A stretch of DNA of 64,000 bases from NCBI RefSeq assembly GCF_010015445.1, contig NC_053133.1, positions 28,099,638-28,163,637 of the forward strand. Reading direction: 5' to 3'. Of this stretch, positions 12,058 through 64,000 are shown one piece after another. The position numbers and the translations under genes were made by a program. Position 1 is the first letter of the stretch; every line of letters starts with the position of its first letter. This DNA comes from Perca fluviatilis. Lineage: Eukaryota; Chordata; Actinopteri; Perciformes; Percidae. The notes below the pieces were generated by a model. The model was not told the DNA's origin. It made no database searches and saw only the letters and a list, made by a program, of their open reading frames with translations.

Positions 12058-12450
12058 TATAACTTTATTTTTCTCAAAATATCACGACTCCTCCAAATCA
12101 CAGACAAAACAGATGGGATGAATTGTATTTTGAATGTGCACAACATTTTGAACATGAGCAGAAATCTTGCTCAAAATCTGAAATATTACAGTCCAGGGTT
12201 TTATTAACTCATTAAAATGAATTCATGTGAGTAATTGTTGAGGTGAGTAATTGTCATATGCACATTTAAGGAGGTTACTTCCCCAACAAAAGATGCAAAA
12301 GAGGGAAGAGTAAATGATGCCTAAAGGCTACATGTGTGCTGACTCAGATATCATTAGAAAAGTCCACCCAAAGGAGAAGAAATAGTTGAAAGCAATACAG
12401 AATGCCTGAGAGCATTATTGCAATATATTCCATAATGTTTCTATATTTGG
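12058..12450. repeat. Interspersed repeat, inverted copy at about 55085-55490
   Basis: Reads as the reverse complement of about 55085-55490 over nearly its whole length. Shared landmarks include AGTCCAGGGTTTATTAA-type sequence, GGAGGTTACTTCC and CAATACAGAATGCCTGAGAGC. The other copy lies within the hAT element at 53178-56865, so this may be a fragment of the same transposon family. No intact open frame. Confidence 0.7.
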
Positions 12451-12699
12451 ATTGTAAAATATGTTTCCCTTTACATAAAGATATTTCATACATTGATTCA
12501 GAAAAAGGTAGAAATAGGGGCATACAAATGAACCAGAATGCAGAAAATGTGTTTAATGCTCAACATCATAGGTCACCACACACATCTGGAGGAAAGACCT
12601 CGGCCTTTGGGTTGCCAGGCCAGTTTTGATGAGGCCAAATGTTGGTGCTATTTAACATCTACAAACTGGACAGCTAAAATAAAAAGGAGGCATTGGCTA

Positions 12700-13047
12700 T
12701 TAAAAAGGGGGGGGAGGGCAAATGTTTTTTTGTTTTTTTTTATTTTTATAAAAAAGGGGGGGGGGGGGCCGCCCTAATTAAAAAAAAAAAAAAAAGTTAT
12801 TTTTTTTTTTTTTTTGTTTTGGGATTTTAGAAAGAAAAAAAGGTTTGGGGGGGTGGGGGGGGGGTTGGGTTGGTTGTGGGGTGGTTGTGTTTTGGGGGAA
12901 TGAGTTTTGGGGAGAAAATTTTTTTTTTTTTTGTTGGGGGGGGGGGGGGGGTGGTGTGTTTGTGTGTGTTGGTTGGGTGTTAAATTTTTTTTTTAGGGTG
13001 TGTTGTTGTTTTGTGTGTTTGTGTGGTGTGTGTTGTGTAGTGTGTGT
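12700..13047. other. Homopolymer-dominated sequence of doubtful quality
   Basis: Runs of G, T and A (for example GGGGGGGGGG at about 12757, long T runs at 12798 and 12919, long G runs at 12936) replace normal sequence and fade into a degraded GT tract that abuts unique sequence at 13048. The look is that of poorly resolved consensus rather than evolved sequence. Proline- and glycine-rich frames here should be ignored. Confidence 0.7.
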
Positions 13048-13362
13048 ACCACAGGTGAGAAGGTGTAGGAGAATTAGGATCTGGGAAGCTACAGTATTTT
13101 CACCAAAATGTAGTGTATAGCTGACGACAAAAAAGCCACCGTAGGGAATTTGAAACCATTTCCAGCGCTTGCTGGTACAAATAATGAGGTCGGCCATGTC
13201 TAAAGGTTAATCCTTTATTTTAGAAATGCATTTCAAAAAGACTGACTGTGAAAGATTAACAACGAGCAGACGAGATCTAAAAACATAAGTCGCACACAGC
13301 GGAGGTTGAAATACTGTGGCTTCCCAGATCCTAATTCCCCTCCACCTTCTCACCTGGGATTC
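13048..13362. repeat. Inverted repeat, 53-bp arms, flanked by CA/GT tracts
   Basis: 13048-13100 is the near-complement of 13309-13362 (shared core CTTCCCAGATCCTAATT), separated by about 208 bp. Outside the left arm is a degraded GT tract and outside the right arm a CA tract, so the symmetry continues into the microsatellites. It could be a fold-back element or an assembly inversion. Confidence 0.75.
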
Positions 13363-13400
13363 CCTTCTAGCCTCTGATTAGCACACAGGTGACGTAGCAG

Positions 13401-13403
<3 letters not shown>

Positions 13404-13484
<81 letters not shown>
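13404..13484. repeat. (CA)n microsatellite
   Basis: About 40 uninterrupted CA units. Confidence 0.97.
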
Positions 13485-13489
<5 letters not shown>

Positions 13490-13663
13490 TTTAAAGGAGA
13501 GTGATTTTATTTCAGAGTAAATATTACATGTTAATTGATGAACTGATAACAGTGATGTTTATTCCCTTTGCTGAAGGTATCAGAGCTAAGGTGTGAAAAG
13601 TTATGTGTTGAATAAGTGATCTAAGATTTATCTAATTGCCACATGCAATTTACTTAAAAGCTC

Positions 13664-13667
<4 letters not shown>

Positions 13668-13731
<64 letters not shown>
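13668..13731. repeat. (AT)n microsatellite
   Basis: About 32 uninterrupted AT units. Confidence 0.97.
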
Positions 13732-13736
<5 letters not shown>

Positions 13737-14034
13737 CTTGATATAAGTGGGTTAAGTACAATTAAGCTCAGTGATAGTGGTTACAGATAATTAAAAGGGG
13801 GCTAAAGGAACTCCAGACATTTAAAGTGTATATAGGTGAAGAAATGGTCCAACATGACTTTAAGTATTCATTATTGTAGATACGTTAACTGGTTTACAAA
13901 CTCGTGAAGGCGCCACACAAAGTAAGATCCACAGGACTCGGCAGGAACGCTTTCAAACTGTTGGAGTGCTTTTATCTGATGCATTACGGGGTGGAACCAA
14001 GCAATACTGTACTTTGAAGTCTATTTTCACCGTG

Positions 14035-14570
14035 TATCAGGGGGGGTTGCGCCCCCCCGTGGGAGTGGATGTAGCCCAGCAGTAATGACCAATTAGGGGT
14101 TCAGGTATTATTTTCAATTGAGTTCCACATTCCTGTCCCAGCTTGCTAGGTGCTGGCTCAGATTTGAGGTGAATGTTTGGCTGTAGATAAACGCTTTCTT
14201 CCCACGCAGCGTGGACAGCAGACGCTGATGTTTTTGTCTCCTTTAACCGAGTCCAACTCAAAGTAATGTGGGTACTTCCGAGCATTAAAGGCTGCGCGGT
14301 CCTGCTCTGTCCCGCTCCATGTTGTCTCTTGTTCAACACTACACATGGCGGTGTTTACCGCTGACGTCGCGGCGCTCACACGTCATCGTCACTCAGTCAC
14401 GGGACAGTCTCACCAAACAACATCACCATGAAGTAACGCAGTAACACAGCCTGCTCACGGGGAAGGAACAGGAATCTAATGACTGGTTTTGCAATTGTAA
14501 TCCTTTACTTTACTCGTTACTGGAAAAAAGTAATCGGATTACAGTAACACGTTACTTCTAACTAAACTAA
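14035..14570 (-). mobile_element. Fragment of hAT element with BED-finger-like N-terminus
   Basis: On the minus strand a frame at 14379-14158 carries YFELDS...CCPRC...LSTAKHS, which resembles the N-terminal zinc-finger BED region of fish hAT transposases. It breaks after about 70 codons. The 14500-14560 stretch (GTAATCGGATTACAGTAACA) resembles subterminal hAT repeats of the same families. The catalytic domain is absent. 13732-14034 to its left shows nothing recognisable. Confidence 0.5.
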
Positions 14571-14661
14571 ATCTCTGACCAATGAGCGAGCAGCTTTGTT
14601 GTATTTAAATCTAACCTTCAGGACAGTCTGCTTTCTCGCAGAAATGGGAAGGACGCAAAAA

Positions 14662-14666
<5 letters not shown>

Positions 14667-14711
<45 letters not shown>
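14667..14711. repeat. (GA)n microsatellite
   Basis: About 22 GA units, at the start of a long purine-rich interval. Confidence 0.95.
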
Positions 14712-14714
<3 letters not shown>

Positions 14715-14852
14715 GTGCTGAGGGAGGGTGAGAGAGAACGGAGCAGCAGCAGCATCACCCCTGTTCCTCCAGTGTGCCGTCCTCTCCTTCTCCACGTAGG
14801 GAAGGAGAGGACGGCCCGGAGTGGAAGCAGAGAGTGCTGCTCAACCTGGAAG

Positions 14853-15216
14853 AAGTCAGTCGGGGAGAGGAGGAGAGAAGAAGTCAGTAGGGGAGAGGAG
14901 GAGAGAAGGAGGCAGTAGGGGAGAGGAGGAGAGAAGGAGTCAGTAGGGGAGAGGAGGAGAGAAGAAGTCAGTAGGGGAGAGGAGGAGAGAAGAAGTCAGT
15001 AGGGGAGAGGAGGAGAGAAGAAGTCAGTAGGAGAGAAGAAGTCAGTAGGGGAGAGGAGGAGAGAGAAAGAGGCAGTAGGGGAGAGGAGGAGAGAAGAAGG
15101 CAGTAGGGGAGAGGAGGAGAGAAGGAGGCAGTAGGGAAAGGAGGAGAGAAGGAGGCAGTAGGGGAGAGGAGGAGAGAAGGAGGCAGTAGGGGAGAGGAGG
15201 GAGAGAAGGAGGCAGT
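14853..15216. repeat. 28-bp purine-rich minisatellite, about 13 copies
   Basis: Head-to-tail copies of a unit containing GCAGTAGGGGAGAGGAGG with AAG/GAG variants; one copy near 15030 is shortened. The minus-strand 173-codon frame over it is a repeat artefact. Confidence 0.93.
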
Positions 15217-15375
15217 CGGGCCTCCAAAAAAGAAGAGGTGGTGAGGCAGAAGCTTGAGCAGAAAAGGCAGAGAAAGAAGCTGAGGACGGAGCAGAGACAG
15301 ACCATCTCCAACCAGAATAAGGAGAGAGAAAAGGGAGCGGGAGATGGAGCAGGCGGTTGGAGCAGCGAATGAAAT

Positions 15376-15448
15376 CCCCTCCCTCCTCCTCCTCCTCCTC
15401 CTCCTCCCTCCTCCTCCTCCTCCTCTTCCCTCCTCCTCCCTCCTCCAG
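15376..15448. repeat. CTC-rich microsatellite
   Basis: Interrupted CTC triplets on the plus strand, switching from the purine-rich tract to a pyrimidine-rich one. 15449-16004 holds no recognised gene. Confidence 0.9.
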
Positions 15449-16004
15449 GTAGGGACCCGTGGATGTAATGATTCATGTTTACACCGTTAGCGTAGAGGCT
15501 ATTCTTCGCCCTCCATTTTCTCTCCCACGACGAACGATGTGCAGCAGCGCCCTCTGTGGTCACAGTTTCTGATGCTTATTCTAACGCTAGTCGTCGGGGC
15601 ACGGGTAAAGTCACAATAAATCTCTATTCTGTAGCACTAACGAGGCTCAAAGTAGCAGCACACTTCAACGGTAGCAGAATGAGGGTCCCTACATGGAACC
15701 CAAGCATTGAGAACTTTGGAAGTGTACAGACAGTTTATTAAAAACCTAGTTTAGAAAGACTGTACCAGAGCCGTCTACAGAGAGCCTGTTACCCTCCCGC
15801 ACGGCACAGAGGATTTTTTTAAGTTCTCGTGCGCCCCTGGCACAAGGATTTTTTTCTCATTCCCACCCCATGAGTCATGAAAAAATGAAAAGTCATCAAA
15901 AGAAGGAGAACCATTTGAAAAAAGGTAGATTTTATTCCTTTTGGATTTCTTGAGTTAGTTTGAGTTGTTGTTGTTACCAGGCTAGAGGGTGAAAGGTAAC
16001 TTTA

Positions 16005-16140
16005 TTTCTATGGCACATTTCAGCAACAAGGCAACTCACAGTGCTTTACATCAACCTAAATTAAAGAGCAATTAAAAAAGAGGGAAAAAGCTAATAGAGA
16101 ATAAGATACAACAAGAAGTAACAGTTAAGAGTGCAGTTAA
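16005..16140 (-). mobile_element. 3'-end fragment of CR1/L2 LINE
   Basis: The sequence AACTTTATTTCTATGGCACATTTCAGCAACAAGGCAA... matches the 3' end of the large minus-strand LINE (43505-43690) in the same orientation. Only the last roughly 135 bp is present, a typical 5'-truncated insertion. Confidence 0.8.
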
Positions 16141-18094
16141 TTAATAATTGATTTAATAGGTTGTATGGGAGGGGCTTTATGTTGCGTGGTGTGTCAAATG
16201 TTAATGTCTAAATAAATGACAATGTTCCAAGTAAATAGAAGAAATAGGATTGTAATTATTTTAACAACTGAAATAAAAAGAGGGAGAGATTTTCAGCTCT
16301 CTGTATCAGTAGCCGGTGCTCTCTGTGATGATGAACGGTAGCCAACCCTAGCTGGTTTAAAAATCCCTTCTCTTGTCTTCTGGTTTTCCATCCAGAGCTG
16401 TTAGAAAAAGAGGCTGAACTCCTCCCTGCTAGCAGAACACCATCAAACAAGAAGGGAAGCACTTCTTTCTTCCCTTCTCCGTCCCATTGGACCATTTTGA
16501 AACCACTTGTTAGCTTTCCTTTTGAACAGGTAACTACCGTAGCATGCACAGTTCAACAAGAGGGCCCCCCCCCCCCATACCAACAGTCCCATTCTGATGT
16601 GTAGTGACAAAGCTGTCAACGATACTGTATTACAGCTGAACAACAAAAGCATCGCTATCACATCTTTATTGGTCAACGTTGGACTTTATTCATCTCCAGG
16701 AATTGAAGATGAAATTTGTTTGTGGTGCAAAGTTATAAAACCTGCAGATTGTTTTGATCTATTTTCTCTTAAATATCCAGATGTCATGTATTCTTCAGGT
16801 GTTGACTGATTTGATGCAGCTCCTACGACAGCGGTGCCACCTTCAGGGACGTCAGAGTCACCCGGCGTCCCGACTAACTCCTCTGCACAGGTAGCGTCCC
16901 GTTAAAATATGAAAGTATCAGCAGATACAGCAGTCTGTCTCTGATCTCAAGGTGGTAATGATGCAGGAACATGTAGAAATGAAGATTATTTGCTCGTTTA
17001 GCAGGATTTGTTTTTTGTGATGTTTGAATTTTTTGTGATTGAGGATGGAGGAGGTGAGGAAGTGGATGCTCAGGAGGTGCTGGAGGAGAACTCTGCTGGT
17101 CACTGATCATGTTTACACCTTCATACCACAACTGGAGCTCTTACTGCGTTCATGCCTCCTGGGAATAACAGGGACCGTCCCCGTGGTTACGTTGTTTATC
17201 CGACCAGCGTTCACATGGTCGGGATGCGTCTTCTTCTTCTTCTGCTATATTGGCGTTTGGCTTAACAACTTGTTGCATGACTGCCACCAACTGTTGGGCG
17301 TGTGTAACCATGGAGACCACAATAACAAAGATTGTTGCTGTTTTCTTATGCGAGCATCCAAACAGCACATGGACAGGTGTTAGTTTGTGTTATCTGCAGG
17401 ACAACCAACGGGAAAGGACACGTATAAGGTTTATAAATGGGCCTATTTATGAATAATTTGAAGATGTTATGTCTGTGTATGTTTCTTGGCGGAGGCGTTT
17501 GTCCACAATAAACAGTTTATTGTCATTGAAATATTTTCAGTGAACCAAAGTCGCCTCCATCAAACATCAGCTGTCAACAACGCGTCACCACCTGGGAAAC
17601 TCTGTTAGCTAAATCTAGCCCCAGTTTCCCTCCTGATTCTCTGAATTATGACGTTTTCACTGGGAAAAATGGTTTTCCAATGTCCTTGAACGCACGGTAT
17701 ATCAAAGATTTTCTGTCACATCACCAACAGTATGAAACACTCCTCACTTCCTGTCTCCTAAATGGGCGTTATGTCTAATTACTTAGCTAAAAGTCATTCC
17801 ATTAGTGTTGTCAGGGCGTTGTGAACGTTAGCTTCTGTGTTGCCAGATCTGAGAGAGTTTGTTCCTCAGACAGAAACAGGTATGGAAAACAGGACATTTT
17901 CTACACACAGCTACACACAGGACCACCCAGCTCCATCCAGGACCCGTGTCAGGTCTCTCCCTGGTCTAGAACTAGCGCTACTCTTCCCTCAGACAGTCAC
18001 CGACTTGTCCGGCTGCTCGGGGTCTGCCGGGGGCCCCCACCAGCTCCTGTTTTCTAGCAAAGGTTCTAGAGGGGATCCAGAACATATCAGGCCC
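16141..18094. other. No recognised gene
   Basis: Frames such as 17039-17383 are short and lack recognisable domains. 17143-17696 has loosely inverted ends (TGCGTTCATG and the complement of TGAACGCACG) that hint at a non-autonomous DNA transposon, but the arms match for only about ten bases. Confidence 0.4.
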
Positions 18095-18303
18095 TTTTTC
18101 ACCTGATATAATGTGTATCCCCTCCACTAACATGCAAAGGGTCTGTCCTGTCATCTGGACCTTTTGCTATCAAACAGCAGACATCTCCATATAATGTCAG
18201 GTTGTTTATTGTGACCTGGTAAACTCTGGAAATAACACACATGATGACAGGACAGAGCCTTTTCTTGTTAGGGGAGGGGATACACATAATATCAGGTGAA
18301 AAA
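18095..18303. mobile_element. Fold-back element with about 60-bp inverted arms
   Basis: 18095-18155 and 18243-18303 are near-perfect inverted copies (outer end TTTTTCACCTGATAT, inner part TCTGTCCTGTCATC) around an 87-bp centre. The transcript would fold into a long hairpin. There is no coding sequence. This is a miniature inverted-repeat element of unknown family. 18304-18632 shows nothing recognisable. Confidence 0.8.
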
Positions 18304-18634
18304 CAGACAGATATTTTCTGTATCCCCTCTGTAACTTATATGATAGACAGGTGAACAAAGCAGTTATTTGAAAAGCCATATTAAACTAAATCAAATTAAA
18401 ACAGAAATCAGGTTAGAGGGCAGGGAGGGACGGGTTAGCAAAGACGAGGCATCCTTGTCAGACCAGAGAATGGACAGATGGAAGTAACCTAGATTAAAGG
18501 GAAAATATTGTTCATAAACCTGCATGACTCCCATAGATAGGCCTATCAGTCGGCCTATATGGAGCTAAGGTGCATGGCAATATGGAACTTTGGAAAACAC
18601 TGTTGATTAATCCACATTACTAAACGACGCATTA

Positions 18635-19907
18635 CAGTTTTTCACGATCGCTATGACAATTTTTTCAATACTTTTAACAACTTTCCTAAACTCTTAAGGC
18701 ACCAACACACCTACAACACACGATTGGCAAAACAAATTTCATGCTCATAATCACACATTGTAAACTAAACTCCAACACTGATTTTCAAAATACAATAATT
18801 CACTAACGCAATACACTATGTTTACCAAAACAATGCAATCATGTCTCAAAATCAAATAATTCTTCCAAAACACTAACACATGTTCTCTCCCAACAGAACA
18901 TTTAGTCAATCATAGCACAATGTCATACAAAACACTAACATCACATGGAATTACAGAAACTGCATTATTTTATATGTGTCAGGTCTGCCCTTATACAATA
19001 GAAAATAGTGATTGTATTGATCATAGATTGTGTTTTACACTGCAGTTTCTCTTGAAGCCTCTCTACATTTTTGTTTCGTTTAGTAAATGCATACATATTT
19101 TTTTTCAAGATTATTTTTTGGGCTTTTCCACCTTTATTTGACAGGACAGCTAGTTGAGAAAGGGGAGAGAGAGGGGGGGAAGACATGCAGGAAATCGTCA
19201 CAAGTCGGATTTGAACCCTCTCCTCTGCGTCGAGGCATAAACCTCCAAGTATATGTGCGCCTGCTCTACCCACTGATCCAACCCGGCCACCATTTTGTTT
19301 CTTTTGCTGCAGAGATTCAATACAAAAAATGAATGACCCATCTCAGAGTATGAAAAAAAGGAGACAGAGACAGAATTGTCCTGGTACTCCTCTTCCTCTT
19401 CCTCTCCCTCATGAAATAGTTCCTCTTTTACTGTACTACCATATAGTCATGCGATTGAATGAACCTCAACACCTGAGTGTGTTTCCTAGAAGGGAATCAG
19501 CTGTGATTGATCTATTTGCATAACTTCAATCAGCTGTTTCTCAATAAATGCATGTATAAAATCCAGGGGATATATTTGTGTTTCAATTTACAATACGATC
19601 AGCTGTTCACTTTGACTTTAGCCTATAAGTTAGGTTTAGAACATGATGTTATCTGTTCTGACATACAGTGTGAAAGCATTTGTCAATTTGTCAATAATAA
19701 TCCATTGTTTTGGTCTTGGTGGAGTTTGTGTGTAAAAGAAGTTCAAGCATTTTAAATGTGTGTTAACTGTATGCATTTTGTGTCAAAGCAACAAGAAATG
19801 TGTTAATTGTATAGCCTACACAGACATATGTTGTGCTAACTGTGTTAAGAGTTTAGGAAAGTTGTTAAAAGTATTGAAAAAAGTGTCATAGCGATCATAA
19901 AAAACTG
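18635..19907. mobile_element. Tc1/mariner-like non-autonomous transposon with about 65-bp TIRs
   Basis: The ends CAGTTTTT...GATCGCTATGACA and their inverted counterpart at 19844-19907 match over about 63-66 bp with only a few differences. TA dinucleotides flank both ends (18633-18634 and 19908-19909), the duplication expected of the Tc1/mariner superfamily. The interior has only short frames and no DDE motif, so it is non-autonomous or decayed. A SINE-like repeat sits inside. Confidence 0.8.
19083..19300 (-). mobile_element. tRNA-derived-looking SINE inside the mariner-like element
   Basis: On the minus strand an A-box-like GGGTAGAGCAGGCG near 19270 is followed by a B-box-like GGGTTCAAATCC near 19210, which is the spacing of an internal RNA polymerase III promoter. 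The rest (a body with CTGTCAAATAAAGG and a T-rich end) matches a repeat style common in teleosts. The family name is not certain. Confidence 0.6.
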
Positions 19908-19909
19908 TA

Positions 19910-21192
19910 AACAATTCACACGTGGATGTAACAGACAAATAAAGGTATTTATGGAGATACATGAGTCCCTTATTAATATCCAAAACCCTGTCCAGTCTTC
20001 CACGTCTCTATTTATTCCATTTAAGAGGTGAATCTGAAGTGCAGCAGTTAAAACTCTGACACACTCACCCAACTTTTTTAATTATATTTTATTACATTTA
20101 ATGTATTTATTTTGTAAGACTTAATTCTGTGTATACTCTCAACACCCCATCCTCTGTTATAATCAAAACATGCTTTAGATTTAAAAACAACTCTATTCCA
20201 TGTGTTATTACATGTTAACTGTCAGAAGTTCCCTTTATTATTTCCTAGCTGTGGTAATGTTGCTCCTCTCTGGGTGTTTCCTCTTGTTTCCTGTTTAAAG
20301 TTTACTTTCACTTTCCAGAGTGTGTGTCTCAGCTTCTTCTCTCCGTGTGGAGCTCCAGCTGAAGGTCATTTAACTCGTCTGTAACGTTTAAAATTTAAAC
20401 TCTTTAAAACATCATCTGGCACCGTGTAAATTCCCTTTTTGTTAAACATAATGAAAGTGTTTGAACTCATTTCTAAACGCAGTCAAAAGTGTGTGTGTGT
20501 GTGTGTTAAAAGCTAACCTGACTGAGTATTTTCACCGTGTAGTAGGCTATTAATAGTTTGGTGTACTTATACCACTGCATCACTGAGTCTGTTTAACCAT
20601 AAAGTTTGTTCACCACATTTTAAACATATTTTAGTAATTTAACATGACCTATATACAGCCTGTAACACTTAGATGAATGAATAATAAAATACTGGTTAGT
20701 TTCAGCCCTAGAACTTAATGAATCAGGACTTTTTCTCCAAGTCCAGCCTCAGTTGTTGCCTCTCATGTTCTGAACATTGGAGTCACAGAGCTAAGAATAT
20801 ATATTTTAAGATAAACTCCTAATCATGTTCACTATACACATCATCACTATTCATCTGCCCGCTGCACATAGACTATATTATGTTTTACCCATCCTGCACT
20901 CAACCAGTCAGCCTCTTATCTCTCATGTTTAACAACTATTTAGTTTATATTTGTTTCTGAATTTTTTGTTTATTTCATAATAGTGTTTAATATATGTGTT
21001 TGTGTACAGTATGTATGCACCAACCACCGAGGTAGATTCCTCGTCAGTGTAACTTCCAGTGGCAGGAATTTAGAGGAAAGGCCAGATAGTCGCCTTCAGC
21101 TGGTGTTTTGGTGAAGTCAGCCTTCAGCTGGTAGTTTGTTACTTTGGACAGCAGGTGGAGCTGTTACATCAACAATGAGCCGAGACTCCAAC
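19910..21192. other. No recognised gene
   Basis: AT-rich intergenic DNA with a short GT run at 20491-20507. Short frames only. Confidence 0.6.
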
Positions 21193-21195
21193 ACA

Positions 21196-21290
<95 letters not shown>
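21193..21290. repeat. (CA)n microsatellite
   Basis: Nearly pure CA run of about 48 units. Confidence 0.97.
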
Positions 21291-21291
<1 letters not shown>

Positions 21292-21477
21292 AGATAAACT
21301 CAGCTGATTTCCTGTAAATGAAGAGGGGGAGGAGCAGATCAGGTCGATGAGAACAGGAAGTTGAGACTCCATTTCAGTTCAGTTCAGTTTATTCTTTGTC
21401 ACAAAGTGCAATTTGTATTCAGTAAGAATATGAAGAATATACAACACAAACCACACAACAATTAACAGAAGTGTGAA

Positions 21478-21514
21478 GAGAAGAGAGCAGGAGGAGGAAA
21501 CTGAAGGCTGAGCA
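21478..21514 (+). other. Possible 5' untranslated exon of the NLR gene
   Basis: A purine-rich stretch ends in a splice-donor-like sequence (GAGCAGG|GTGAGT at about 21514), about 445 bp upstream of the acceptor of the first coding exon. The exon start cannot be set from sequence alone and no TATA box or initiator was identified. Transcript evidence would be needed. Confidence 0.25.
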
Positions 21515-21753
21515 GGGTGAGTGGTAATCCAACATTTATTATTTTACTGTCAAAGTCTCTGAGTCTGTTTTCTCCCTGTGGACTGGAGAGGAAAGAAATG
21601 TTAGAATGAACTCAACAGTTTGATTCATCTGGACACAAAGAGCTGATTGGCTGAATAATTAATATATAATAATACACATTAAACCTGCTGTAGACCCAGA
21701 AAACACAGATTTAAAGATAACTGATGGAGTTCTGGATGGTTTCATTTAACTGT

Positions 21754-21891
<138 letters not shown>

Positions 21892-21977
21892 CTCTTGTTG
21901 AAACTTGTCTTGATTCTTGTGTTGTGAACCCAGTCAGTGTTCCTGTTTTACCTCTCAGACTGACTTCAGATCAGAAG

Positions 21978-63463
<41,486 letters not shown>

Positions 63464-64000
63464 GCTTCACTCCAACACGTTAACATGAGAGCTGAAAGGA
63501 AGCAGGCTGCTCTACACAGCCGCTCCACTTGGTGTCTGAACAGGACTGAAGTCTCTGCTGCTCTTTATACTGGATGCTGTTAACTTGTTCAACATCAACA
63601 CTGTTCTAATGTTTGCAACTTACCCAATTACCCTAGTGGGGATTGTTTGGTGTCTCTTACACATAGAATAACAATAACAACATAACAAGTGTAATATTTT
63701 CTATTTAGAAATATTGATAAATAAATAGTCAGTGATGTTGAATAGCCTGTAGGCCTACAGTAGTGTAACAGAGCGTCCCTACAGTTCAGCAGACATGTGA
63801 ATAGCTGATTCATTGTAAATGTAACCATCATAGTGTGAAATCCAGTTGAACTGATGCTGTTAGGTGAACGGGGCTCAGCAGAGAGGTGGAGAGAGACCAC
63901 GTCTCTGCAGCTTATTCAGGGAGTCAGGTCAACGCTGCTAAAGACCTCAGAACTTAGAGTTTCATGTGTAGACTCCTCCCATATGGCTCGCATCAGCTGT
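63464..64000. other. 3' flank, duplicate of 5728-6260
   Basis: Closely matches the flank of the upstream NLR copy to the window edge, with small indels (a 3-bp gap near 63950 against 6205; an extra TAAA near 63722). No gene seen. Confidence 0.85.

Noticed and set aside
15042..15563. 173-codon minus-strand Leu/Pro/Ser frame
   Set aside because: Produced by a 28-bp purine-rich minisatellite and a CTC run.

Overview
The window is vertebrate genomic DNA, almost certainly from a ray-finned fish and probably a percomorph. The main evidence is an NLR gene of the fish-expanded FISNA-NACHT-LRR (NLRC3-like) type on the plus strand. It has short phase-2 LRR exons of 174-177 bp, very long introns, fish-type L2/CR1 LINEs, hAT, pogo and BEL/Pao elements, and many long CA/GT microsatellites. 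I see no bacterial or viral gene, no CRISPR array and no rRNA or tRNA gene.

Layout. 1-2316 is the 3' part of an L2-type LINE. 2405-6260 is the 3' end of an upstream NLR paralogue: a damaged last LRR exon at 5223, a terminal exon at 5624 and 3' flank. 6260-21480 is intergenic: microsatellites, tandem repeats, a small hAT, a mariner-like element carrying a SINE, a fold-back element, and two stretches of suspect base quality. 21959-63463 is one NLR gene: a 5' exon (interrupted), a small linker exon, the 1.78 kb FISNA-NACHT exon (23478-25260), then LRR exons at 34398, 38430, 40512 (internally deleted), 48939, 62258 and 62963, and a terminal exon at 63361. The 3' flank to 64000 repeats the flank of the upstream paralogue.

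The NLR introns hold the rest. They contain LINE fragments, a 3.4 kb hAT with a nested Harbinger-like element and a 30-bp minisatellite, and a 1.4 kb hAT whose right end was co-duplicated with an LRR exon. They also contain a dead pogo transposon, a nearly full-length CR1/L2 LINE (43493-48462), a LINE split by a hAT, a BEL/Pao 3' end whose LTR is split by another hAT, and a solo-LTR-like element carrying 27 copies of a 41-bp repeat. Because the intron before the last LRR exon of the upstream paralogue is a duplicate of introns in the main gene, several insertions have an empty-site copy inside this same window.

The biological theme is an NLR locus evolving by copying whole LRR exon cassettes (exon plus flanking intron), with transposons often at or near the edges. 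Most long open frames outside the NLR exons are by-products of tandem repeats or broken transposon genes.
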